Assembly (NCBI GenBank): GCA_910586455.1
Contig: CAJUHX010000002.1
Location: 27,660 to 91,659 of the forward strand
DNA length: 64,000 nt
Source of the DNA: an uncultured Muribaculaceae bacterium
GTDB taxonomy: Bacteria; Bacteroidota; Bacteroidia; Bacteroidales; Muribaculaceae
Direction of reading: 5' to 3'
A model generated the notes under the pieces. It saw only the letters and a list, made by a program, of their open reading frames with translations. It did no database searches and had not been told where the DNA came from. This document shows, piece by piece, positions 57,433 to 64,000 of this stretch. Position 1 is the stretch's first letter. Every line of letters begins with the position of its first letter. The position numbers and the translations under genes are program-made.

Positions 57433-58625
57433 GCTTCGACACCTATTTTGGCAACGGCGTCGCGGATTTTAGCAAGAGCATCGGCAAGCACACAGCGCGG
57501 TGTGCCGATGTTCAGGCGCGCGAAACCTTCGCCCTGACGACCGAACATGGTACCGTCGTTGAGGGCTATGTGGGCATGGTCGAGCAGCAGGCTCATAAGC
57601 TGCTCCTGGCTCAGACCAAGGCCGCGGAAGTCGACCCACAGCAGGAACGAGGCCTGCGGCTCTACGATAGTTACTCCGGGCACCTCGCGGGCCAGGAAGT
57701 CGCGGGTAAAGTCGATATTGGCCTGCACGTATTCAAGCATCTGGTCGAGCCACTCCTCGCCGTTGCGGTAGGCGGCTTCGGCACCGATGGTCGAAATCAT
57801 GGGGGGTGCGCTGAATTCGTTCACTTCCAGCCAGTGGTAGAAGCCCTGGCGGAGTTCGGGATTCTTTACAATCATCCACGAGCTTACAAGACCGGGGATG
57901 TTGAAGGTCTTGGAGGGGGCACCTAAAGTCACCGACACAGCTGCTGCGGCCTCGCTGACCGATGCGAAGGGGATATGCGGACGGTTGCCCAACATAAGGT
58001 CACCATGGATTTCGTCGCTCACCACCACCATGCCGTTCTCGCGGGCTATGCGCGCCACGGTCTGCAAGGTGTGGGTATCCCACTGTATGCCTATGGGGTT
58101 GTGGGGGTTGCACAGTATCATCATCTTGGGCTTGTGCAGGCGCACCTGCTCTTCGAGGCCCTCGAGGTCCATGCGGTATTCGCCGTTTTCGGCTATAAGC
58201 GGATTTTCGATTACGTTGCGGCGGTTGCCTTCGATTACAATTCTGAAGGGGTGATATACCGGCGGCTGGATAAGAATGCCGTCGCCTTCGCGTGTGAAGT
58301 AATTAACAGCCAGGCCTATGCCCTTGACCACGCCGGGCACGAAAGCGAGTTCTTCGCGTTTTACCTGAAAGTGGTGGCGGTGACGCTGCCAGTCGATAAT
58401 CGAGTTCCAGTACGATTCGGGGCAGAACGAATAGCCCAGCACCGGATGCTGCAGACGCTGTATCAGGGCGTTAGTAATTTCGGGGCATACGGCGAAATCA
58501 AGGTCGGCAATCCACAGCGGGGTCACGTCGTGGCGTCCGAATATGATGTCGAGCTGTTCGAGCTTGGTAGCTCCTGTGCCCTGACGATCGATAACACAGT
58601 CGAAGTCGTAGATTCTCTTTTCCAT
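57429..58625 (-). CDS. PatB/MalY-type pyridoxal-phosphate C-S lyase
   Basis: The 398-residue fold-type I PLP enzyme begins FDCVIDRQGTGATKLEQLD and has PLWIADLDFAVCPEIT, both typical of PatB/MalY (cystathionine beta-lyase-like). The PLP pocket shows ILCNPHNPIG, VVSDEIHGDLML and the Schiff-base Lys in LGAPSKTFNIPGL. It releases homocysteine or sulfide from cystathionine or cysteine. It overlaps aroA by 4 bp downstream and follows the polyprenyl synthase by 36 bp. Confidence 0.92.
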   Translation of the reverse strand: MEKRIYDFDCVIDRQGTGATKLEQLDIIFGRHDVTPLWIADLDFAVCPEITNALIQRLQHPVLGYSFCPESYWNSIIDWQRHRHHFQVKREELAFVPGVVKGIGLAVNYFTREGDGILIQPPVYHPFRIVIEGNRRNVIENPLIAENGEYRMDLEGLEEQVRLHKPKMMILCNPHNPIGIQWDTHTLQTVARIARENGMVVVSDEIHGDLMLGNRPHIPFASVSEAAAAVSVTLGAPSKTFNIPGLVSSWMIVKNPELRQGFYHWLEVNEFSAPPMISTIGAEAAYRNGEEWLDQMLEYVQANIDFTRDFLAREVPGVTIVEPQASFLLWVDFRGLGLSQEQLMSLLLDHAHIALNDGTMFGRQGEGFARLNIGTPRCVLADALAKIRDAVAKIGVEA

Positions 58626-58661
58626 TTTTAGTGTATAGGTGGTTCAGATTTAAGGATGTAT

Positions 58662-59636
58662 CTAATATTTTCGCGTGATGATAAAGTCGAACAAGTCGCC
58701 TAACAGCTGTCGGGCGCGGCAGTCGGCGAATGTGTCGAGAAGTATCATGGCCTCGTCGCGCAGACGGTGCATCTGCTCGTAGCAGTAGTCGATGCCACCG
58801 TTGTCGCGGGCGTATCTCATCAGTGTTTCTATTTCATGTTCATCGAGCTGCTCCTTGCGCGACAGGGCCACCATGGCATCGTGGTCGGGAGCATCGGGGC
58901 GCAGCAGCACACTCAGCAGTGGCAGGGTAATCTTGCCTTCGCGCAGGTCGTTGCCGGTGGGTTTGCCCACAAGTGCGGAGTCGTAGTAGTCGAATATGTC
59001 GTCGCGCATCTGGAAGCAGAGGCCCAGCAGTTCGGTAAAACGCGAGAGGCGTTCCAGACGTTCGCCGTCGACCCCGGAGGCATAGCAGCCCATCCGGGCA
59101 CATGCCACAAACAGCGAGGCGGTTTTGTAGTTGATAATCTGAAAATAGGCCTCCTCGGTGAGGGTGTGGTAACGGGCGTTGAAAATCTGGTCGATTTCTC
59201 CCAGCGACAGTAGTTTGCCCAGGTGGCATAGCGAGTCGATGATGCGTATATCTTTGGTAGCTATGGCCTGCTGCATTGCCGACGACACAAAGAAGTCGCC
59301 CACAAGCACTGCTATATGATTATCCCACACCGAGTTGATGGTGGGGCGGTTACGGCGGGTCTTGGCCTCATCCACCACGTCGTCGTGGATGAGCGAGGCG
59401 TTGTGCAGCAGCTCCACAGCCGCTGCTGCCGAAAGTACGGTGTCGGAAACAGGCCCGAACAGCTTGGCGCTGAGCATCACTATGATGGGACGGATGAGCT
59501 TGCCCTTGCTCTGCAGATAGTTCGCGATTACCTGGTTCATCAGTTCGTTGGATGAACTAAGCTGGTCGGATATCAGCTGATTCAGACGCTTTAGCTCAGG
59601 GGCTATTTCTTGTTGTATGACTTCGAGTGTGGACAT
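58662..59636 (-). CDS. All-trans polyprenyl diphosphate synthase
   Basis: The 324-residue trans-prenyltransferase condenses isopentenyl diphosphate to long chains, probably the menaquinone side chain. The first aspartate motif is SLIHDDVVDEAKTRRNRPT and the second is FQMRDDIFDYYDS. KGKLIRPIIVMLSAKLFG and ELLHNASLIHDD are typical. ATG 59636 (MSTLEVIQ) is preferred over the ATG-led extension to 59684, which lies near the predicted -7 box. Chain length cannot be read with confidence. Confidence 0.92.
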   Translation of the reverse strand: MSTLEVIQQEIAPELKRLNQLISDQLSSSNELMNQVIANYLQSKGKLIRPIIVMLSAKLFGPVSDTVLSAAAAVELLHNASLIHDDVVDEAKTRRNRPTINSVWDNHIAVLVGDFFVSSAMQQAIATKDIRIIDSLCHLGKLLSLGEIDQIFNARYHTLTEEAYFQIINYKTASLFVACARMGCYASGVDGERLERLSRFTELLGLCFQMRDDIFDYYDSALVGKPTGNDLREGKITLPLLSVLLRPDAPDHDAMVALSRKEQLDEHEIETLMRYARDNGGIDYCYEQMHRLRDEAMILLDTFADCRARQLLGDLFDFIITRKY

Positions 59637-59653
59637 ATTTGTTTTTGATAGCA

Positions 59654-59661
59654 CAAAATTA
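59654..59661 (-). promoter_or_regulatory. Candidate -7 box for the polyprenyl synthase operon
   Basis: The minus-strand octamer TAATTTTG lies 18 bp before the ATG. No matching -33 box is obvious. Confidence 0.4.
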
Positions 59662-59715
59662 GTAATTTCCATCGAAAAATCCACCCTAAATAGAGTCGAA
59701 ACGTGAGATTATTTG

Positions 59716-59723
59716 TAATTTTG
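59716..59723 (+). promoter_or_regulatory. Candidate -7 box for polA
   Basis: TAATTTTG lies 17 bp before the polA ATG and is divergent from the polyprenyl synthase promoter. No clear -33 box is present. Confidence 0.4.
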
Positions 59724-59739
59724 GACAAAATTTACTCAA

Positions 59740-62499
59740 ATGACCGACCGACGACTATTCCTGCTCGACGCATACGCGTTGATTTACCGTGCATATTATG
59801 CCCTGATGCGCTCGCCCCGAAACAGCGCTCTCGGATTCAATACTGCGGCCATTTTCGGCTTCTGCAATACTCTCGACGAGATTCTGCGCAAAGAGAATCC
59901 CGACTATATCGCCGTGTGTTTCGACCCGCCCGGCGGCAAGACTTTCCGCCATGAGGAATATCCCGAATACAAAGCCGGACGCGACAAACAGCCCGAGGAC
60001 ATAACCATGAGTGTGCCCTGGATCAAGCGCCTGCTGCAGGCATACCGCATTCCGGCCATAGAGATGGAACGCTACGAGGCCGACGACGTAATTGGCACTC
60101 TCGCCCGGAAAGCCGCCGCCGAAGGATTCACAACCTACATGATGACACCCGACAAGGACTACGGTCAGCTGGTCGACGACAACACTTTCATGTACCGCCC
60201 GCCCACGGGCGGTAAGGGCTTTGAAATCCGAGGCCCCAAGGAGGTATGCGAACGCTATGGCATAGAATCGCCCAGACAGGTAATCGACATGCTCGCCCTG
60301 GAAGGCGACACCGCCGACAATATTCCCGGCTGCCCGGGAGTGGGCGAGAAGACTGCCGCAAAGCTTATAGCCGAATGGGGCTCGGTAGAGAATATGCTTG
60401 AGCATGCCGCCGAAATAAAGGGTGCGGTAGGCCGGAAGGTGGCCGAAAACGCCGAACAGATTCTGTTCTCCAAGCGCCTGGCCACCATCTGCACCGATGT
60501 GCCGGTGGATGTGAGCCTCGACGAGCTTCAACGCCGCGAACCCGACGTAAAGGCACTGCTGGAAATCTTCGGACAACTCGATTTCCGCACTCTGGCCAGC
60601 CGGTTGCGCAATGCCGAGCCTGAACGGAGCGCCGATGACAGCAAACAGGACGCCGACAGTTCGGCCGACATGGGCCTGTTTGGACTTGACTATGACGACG
60701 AGGCTACGGCAGCCGCAGAGGCCCCGGCAGATTTCGAACTGCTGACCGACTGCGAGGCCGTGGGCACAGCCGTAGCGGAGGCTCTGGCGCAGCCGTATGC
60801 CGCAGCTCTGCTGCTGTGCAGCGGTGCCGACGAAGCCATGACTGCCCACTGGCACGGCGTGGCTCTGAGTTTCGGCAGCCGTACAGCCTACATAGCCCTG
60901 CCGCAGTTCGACAGCCGCAGCGAAATGCTGACCCGGCTCGAACCGCTGTGGAACAATTCCGTCACCACCATAATCAGCGACAATGTAAAGCGCGACTATG
61001 TGGTGCTTCATCGCCAAGGCATTGCTTTCGGCGCAAGCTATTTCGACACCTCGCTGGCCCACTACCTGATTGCCCCCGAAAGCCGCCACGACCTGCCGGA
61101 ACTCTCGCACAGCTATCTCAATACCGACACCGTGGAGTACGGCCTGACCGCCAACGAACGGAAGAAACTATATGCCGCGCCATCCGACCAGGCCATAAAG
61201 GCCCGCTGCCAGGCCGCTGCTGCGGCTCTGAAGCTGCGTGAGCATCTGCTGACCGACATCGATAAGGAAGGACTGCGCAATCTGCTCTACGACATAGAAC
61301 TGCCCTTCGCCATGGTTCTGGCTCAGATGGAACTGGCCGGAGTGCGCATCGACTCGCAGATGCTCGCCTCTATGTCGCGCTCGCTTACCGCCCGGCTGGC
61401 CGATATCGAACAGGAAGTTTTCCGACTGGCCGGCCATGCGTTCAACATCGGTTCGCCCTCGCAGGTAGGCGAGGTTCTGTTCGGTGAACTGCAGATCGAC
61501 CCCAAGGCCAAACGCACCAAACGCGGCGCATGGAGCACCACCGAGGATATTCTGGAGAAGTACAGCAAGCAGAACCCCATAGTGCAGCTGATACTCGACT
61601 ACCGAGGCGTAAAAAAGCTGCTGGCCACTTATATCGACGCCCTGCCCAAGCTGGTGAATCCGGCTACAGGCAAAATACACACTACATTCAACCAGACCGG
61701 CACCGCCACGGGCCGTATATCGTCGAACAATCCCAATCTGCAGAATATACCCGTACGCACCGACGCCGGACGTGAAATCCGCCGCGCCTTTGTGCCCGAC
61801 CGCGGACACCTGATGATGGCCGCCGACTACTCGCAGATTGAACTGAGGCTGATGGCCCACATAAGCGGTGACGAAGCCATGATTGAAGCTTTCCTCAGCG
61901 GCGAAGACTTTCACCGCGCCACTGCGGCCAAGATTTATCATCTGCCGTTGCCGGAAGTCACCGACAGCCAGCGAAGGGCCGCCAAAACAGCCAATTTCGG
62001 CATCATCTACGGCATCTCGGCCTTTGGACTCAGCGAACGCCTGGGCATACCGCGCGGCGAGGCCAAGGAGCTTATCGAGGGCTATCTGCGCACTTATCCG
62101 GGCGTGAAACAGTATATGGACAACGCAATCGAACAGGCCCGGCACAACGAGGCTGTAAGCACCGTGATGGGACGCCGCCGCATGTTGCCCGACATCAACT
62201 CGCGAAACGCCGTGGTTCGAGGATATGCCGAGCGAAACGCCATCAACGCACCACTGCAAGGCTCGGCGGCCGACATAATTAAGAAGGCCATGATTGCCAT
62301 AGCGCACCGCCTGGAAAGCGAACGCTTCGAATCAAAAATGATTCTGCAGGTACACGATGAACTGGTGTTCGATGTAGTGCCGTCGGAACTTGAGCGCCTC
62401 AAAGCCATGGTTGTCGAAGAGATGCAGGGAGCCTTCAGCGGTCGTGTTCCGCTCACAGTGGGCGTAGGCATCGCCGACAACTGGCTCGACGCGCATTGA
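59740..62499 (+). CDS. polA: DNA polymerase I, with degenerate proofreading motif
   Basis: The 919-residue repair polymerase has a 5'-3' exonuclease domain (about 1-290, with LLDAYALIYRAYYALMRSPR and GEKTAAKLIAEWGS), a 3'-5' exonuclease-like domain (about 330-500) and a complete polymerase domain. Polymerase motif A is MMAADYSQIELRL (Asp696), motif B is RRAAKTANFGIIYGISAFGL and motif C is LQVHDELVF (Asp873). In the exonuclease-like domain, the Exo I position that normally reads D-x-E has ALLLCSGADE (about 356-365) instead. The Exo II and III Asp residues (NVKRDYVVL, YFDTSLAHYL) remain. Proofreading is therefore doubtful. Confidence 0.95.
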   Translation: MTDRRLFLLDAYALIYRAYYALMRSPRNSALGFNTAAIFGFCNTLDEILRKENPDYIAVCFDPPGGKTFRHEEYPEYKAGRDKQPEDITMSVPWIKRLLQAYRIPAIEMERYEADDVIGTLARKAAAEGFTTYMMTPDKDYGQLVDDNTFMYRPPTGGKGFEIRGPKEVCERYGIESPRQVIDMLALEGDTADNIPGCPGVGEKTAAKLIAEWGSVENMLEHAAEIKGAVGRKVAENAEQILFSKRLATICTDVPVDVSLDELQRREPDVKALLEIFGQLDFRTLASRLRNAEPERSADDSKQDADSSADMGLFGLDYDDEATAAAEAPADFELLTDCEAVGTAVAEALAQPYAAALLLCSGADEAMTAHWHGVALSFGSRTAYIALPQFDSRSEMLTRLEPLWNNSVTTIISDNVKRDYVVLHRQGIAFGASYFDTSLAHYLIAPESRHDLPELSHSYLNTDTVEYGLTANERKKLYAAPSDQAIKARCQAAAAALKLREHLLTDIDKEGLRNLLYDIELPFAMVLAQMELAGVRIDSQMLASMSRSLTARLADIEQEVFRLAGHAFNIGSPSQVGEVLFGELQIDPKAKRTKRGAWSTTEDILEKYSKQNPIVQLILDYRGVKKLLATYIDALPKLVNPATGKIHTTFNQTGTATGRISSNNPNLQNIPVRTDAGREIRRAFVPDRGHLMMAADYSQIELRLMAHISGDEAMIEAFLSGEDFHRATAAKIYHLPLPEVTDSQRRAAKTANFGIIYGISAFGLSERLGIPRGEAKELIEGYLRTYPGVKQYMDNAIEQARHNEAVSTVMGRRRMLPDINSRNAVVRGYAERNAINAPLQGSAADIIKKAMIAIAHRLESERFESKMILQVHDELVFDVVPSELERLKAMVVEEMQGAFSGRVPLTVGVGIADNWLDAH

Positions 62500-62597
62500 C
62501 GGCGTAGCGGGGATGTTGCAGAAGCCGCTCTGCGGTTATTTTGCATTCCCCTCTACACCCCGCTAAAAACAAATATGTATCGAAATCCGTTAAATAC

Positions 62598-62628
62598 TTG
62601 CATAGTCAGAGAAAATTCACTAACTTTG
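62598..62628 (+). promoter_or_regulatory. Orphan promoter downstream of polA
   Basis: A -33-like TTG (62598-62600), exactly 20 nt and -7 TAACTTTG (62621-62628). No plus-strand gene follows, only a short segment ending in a terminator. Confidence 0.55.
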
Positions 62629-62633
62629 CATTG

Positions 62634-62691
62634 TCATCACTCGAAGAGCGAAGGACCTGGTTTGCCGCATACCGTAATTGCGGCTTTTTTT
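62634..62691 (+). ncRNA. Candidate small RNA of about 58 nt
   Basis: The expected transcript from the orphan promoter runs to an intrinsic terminator (GCCGCA 62664-62669, TGCGGC 62679-62684, then seven T). It contains no ORF of note. It stops 5 bp before the stop codon of the convergent 186-residue gene, so read-through would make RNA antisense to that gene. It could instead be only a terminator with a chance promoter. Confidence 0.4.
62664..62691 (+). terminator. Intrinsic terminator facing the DUF3800 module
   Basis: A 6-bp GC stem with a 9-nt loop is followed by a seven-T run on the plus strand. It would end the candidate small RNA and any polA read-through. Confidence 0.7.
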
Positions 62692-62696
62692 ATACC

Positions 62697-63257
62697 CTAA
62701 CGTATACGGTTATTGTATTTTTTCAAATAGTCGGCCTGATTGCTTTCATCAACACAGAATCCGGTAATCAAAGTTTTTTCCGGGTCGATGAATTCCAATA
62801 CTACCATATAACCTTTTATAAACCATAGATATTCTCGCTCCCTACCATTTAATTCGCGATATCGGAATCTACGGATTCTACGGTCATTACAGTTTTCTAT
62901 AATGGGTTTGAGCCAATGTACACGGTTAGCTCTCTCAGAGCGAAATTCCCTTATCTTCCGTGCGGTCTTATATCTGCCACTCTTGACATCGCGGGTAATT
63001 ATATGCACAAATTTTTCATTCATATCCGCGAACCACAATGGCAAACCATCTTTTTCCGGCTTGGAATAGATGTAATGAAATACTTTAATTTGCTTGTCAT
63101 CAATATATACCGTACCATCCAGAAAATCATTGCAGAAAACAGAATGCAGCTTTTCAATCTCGGACTTGTTTGTCACATCCAGATCATAAGGGAAATATGG
63201 TTCCAACGAATCTAAACAATCAGCACTCTCCATATCTTCTGCGCGGTTGAAAATCAT
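62697..63257 (-). CDS. Hypothetical protein, possible BECR-fold RNase paired with DUF3800
   Basis: The 186-residue, AT-rich gene overlaps the DUF3800 gene by 38 bp. The C-terminal half has FVHIITRD (83-90), an Arg-rich helix and RANRVHWLKPIIEN (109-122), then REYLWFIKGYMVVLEFIDPE (141-160) and KTLITGFCVDE. The order His/Arg helix, R-x-x-W-I/L-x-P, aromatic beta strands and a final TLITGF strand resembles phage barnase-EndoU-colicin-RelE-like (BECR) nuclease domains. That assignment rests on pattern memory alone. It has no signal peptide or TM segment. Confidence 0.6.
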   Translation of the reverse strand: MIFNRAEDMESADCLDSLEPYFPYDLDVTNKSEIEKLHSVFCNDFLDGTVYIDDKQIKVFHYIYSKPEKDGLPLWFADMNEKFVHIITRDVKSGRYKTARKIREFRSERANRVHWLKPIIENCNDRRIRRFRYRELNGREREYLWFIKGYMVVLEFIDPEKTLITGFCVDESNQADYLKKYNNRIR

Positions 63258-63942
63258 AAATGCTGAATTTGTCGTCGCCCGGCTCTGTTCCCTCCGACAG
63301 ACAGTAACCCGATAATGACTCTATCATATGTATTATAGCGCACTTAGCCTTGCCGGTATTTAGATTCCTTGCACGATAGCTTATTGCTCCTGCCATAATA
63401 TCAGCCATCTGTATAAAAACAGACTCATGCGACCGTATATTCTGCATAGCTTCTATCCGGCTCTCTATACCTGCCGATTTGTTGAGATTCGAACTAATAC
63501 GCATAAGTTTGTTCACTCCGTAAGCATCCTTGAAATCAAGAAAAACTCGTTTAATACACTCTGACTCATTGCCATGGCGAGCTGTAAACCTTATAAGTTT
63601 TTCTATTAGGGCATAGTAATAATCGTTATATTGATTGGAGGTCAAATTGTCTGCTGACAGATTTTTCTTATTCTTTATCAAAATTGCCCGTAACTCCATT
63701 TTCGAACTAAAGAAAAAATCGATAAGTTCGCGATACAGTTCTATACTGGTGTTGCTTATCGTATTCCATTTCAATTCATGCCGGATTCCGTGGCTGAATT
63801 TGATTTCTTTTATCATACGTTTATATTCGCCGATATATACTTCAGGAACCACTATTCCTGCAATACACATCACATCAGTACTGTCGTTTTTAAGATAACA
63901 ACTTTCATCAATGTATAGATATTTCAGTATCTCGTTTTTCAT
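63220..63942 (-). CDS. DUF3800 domain protein
   Basis: The 240-residue protein has the DUF3800 hallmarks: N-terminal YLYIDESCYLKNDSTDVMCI (acidic pair Asp12-Glu13) and C-terminal ESVFIQMADIMAGAISYRAR with a conserved Q-x-A-D-x-x-A-G. DUF3800 proteins are predicted RNase H-like-fold proteins found in phages, mobile elements and defence islands; their activity is not established. ATG 63942 is preferred over 63966, which would lie upstream of the -7 box. The AT-rich DNA and overlap with the downstream gene point to an acquired two-gene module. Confidence 0.85.
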   Translation of the reverse strand: MKNEILKYLYIDESCYLKNDSTDVMCIAGIVVPEVYIGEYKRMIKEIKFSHGIRHELKWNTISNTSIELYRELIDFFFSSKMELRAILIKNKKNLSADNLTSNQYNDYYYALIEKLIRFTARHGNESECIKRVFLDFKDAYGVNKLMRISSNLNKSAGIESRIEAMQNIRSHESVFIQMADIMAGAISYRARNLNTGKAKCAIIHMIESLSGYCLSEGTEPGDDKFSIYDFQPRRRYGEC

Positions 63943-63946
63943 ATGG

Positions 63947-63954
63947 CAAAGGTA
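63947..63954 (-). promoter_or_regulatory. Candidate -7 box of the DUF3800 module
   Basis: The minus-strand octamer TACCTTTG ends 5 bp before the ATG, which predicts a transcript start on or next to the start codon. No -33 match is visible. The last 46 bp of the window hold no gene that I can see. Confidence 0.4.
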
Positions 63955-64000
63955 CATAAAAAACACGATTTTTTACGCCCGGATTATAAGAAAAGTCAAG

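Noticed and set aside
62541..62828. Plus-strand ORF of 95 codons after polA
   Set aside because: It spans a promoter and an intrinsic terminator, runs antisense into the candidate nuclease gene and has no recognizable protein features.

Overview
The window looks like a chromosomal segment of a GC-rich Bacteroidales bacterium. The evidence is two SusC/SusD polysaccharide-utilization loci (PULs), several secreted proteins with type IX secretion (T9SS)-like C-terminal tails, a SusR-like PUL regulator, a DUF4834 gene, and many promoters of the Bacteroidetes form (-33 TTTG, 19-21 nt, -7 TAnnTTTG) instead of sigma70 boxes. A Muribaculaceae-like gut bacterium would fit, but that family assignment is inference. 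I see no tRNA, rRNA, CRISPR array, insertion sequence or prophage.

Layout. 1-6500: PUL 1 on the minus strand (SusC, SusD, two SusE/F-like lipoproteins, the last cut by the window edge), with a roughly 240-nt leader. 6590-10290: minus-strand operon of an LRR surface protein, trmB, an Mrp-type ATPase and aroQ. 10391-13313: divergent operon mscL, aroK, an alanine-dehydrogenase-like gene and an RNase H with a viroplasmin domain. 13317-17568: a small membrane protein, gpmA, nadB, and a CI/LexA-like S24 regulator coupled to rnhB. 17691-22656: yqeY, serS, upp, psd, pssA, DUF4834, recO. 22700-24452: an AT-rich ABC-F gene with its own promoter and leader. 24611-39626: PUL 2 on the plus strand, with a frameshifted GH31, SusR-like regulator, SusC, SusD, a three-repeat SusE/F-like lipoprotein, a GH27-like lipoprotein, a SusB-like GH97 and a SusE-like protein with a T9SS-like tail. 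The GH97 keeps the glutamates of inverting alpha-glucosidases and the regulator is SusR-like, so an alpha-glucan is the likely substrate. 39703-41161: an AT-rich AAA/DUF4143 ATPase with three phased repeats in its promoter. 41184-49406: three T9SS-like cargo genes (one Omp28-like) divergent from a TPR/LuxR-type membrane regulator. 49385-54852: folK and rimP-nusA-infB. 54909-59661: a metal ABC permease, a small membrane-anchored protein, aroA, a C-S lyase and a polyprenyl synthase. 59716-62499: polA. 62598-63966: a candidate small RNA facing an overlapping gene pair, a possible BECR-fold RNase and a DUF3800 protein.

The housekeeping genes cover aromatic amino acids (aroQ, aroK, aroA in three separate operons), NAD, folate, isoprenoid and phosphatidylethanolamine synthesis, translation and DNA repair. 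The accessory genes cover glycan capture and the cell surface. Three AT-rich insertions (ABC-F, DUF4143, DUF3800 pair) are the best candidates for horizontally acquired modules, and the DUF3800 pair is the least explained part of the window.
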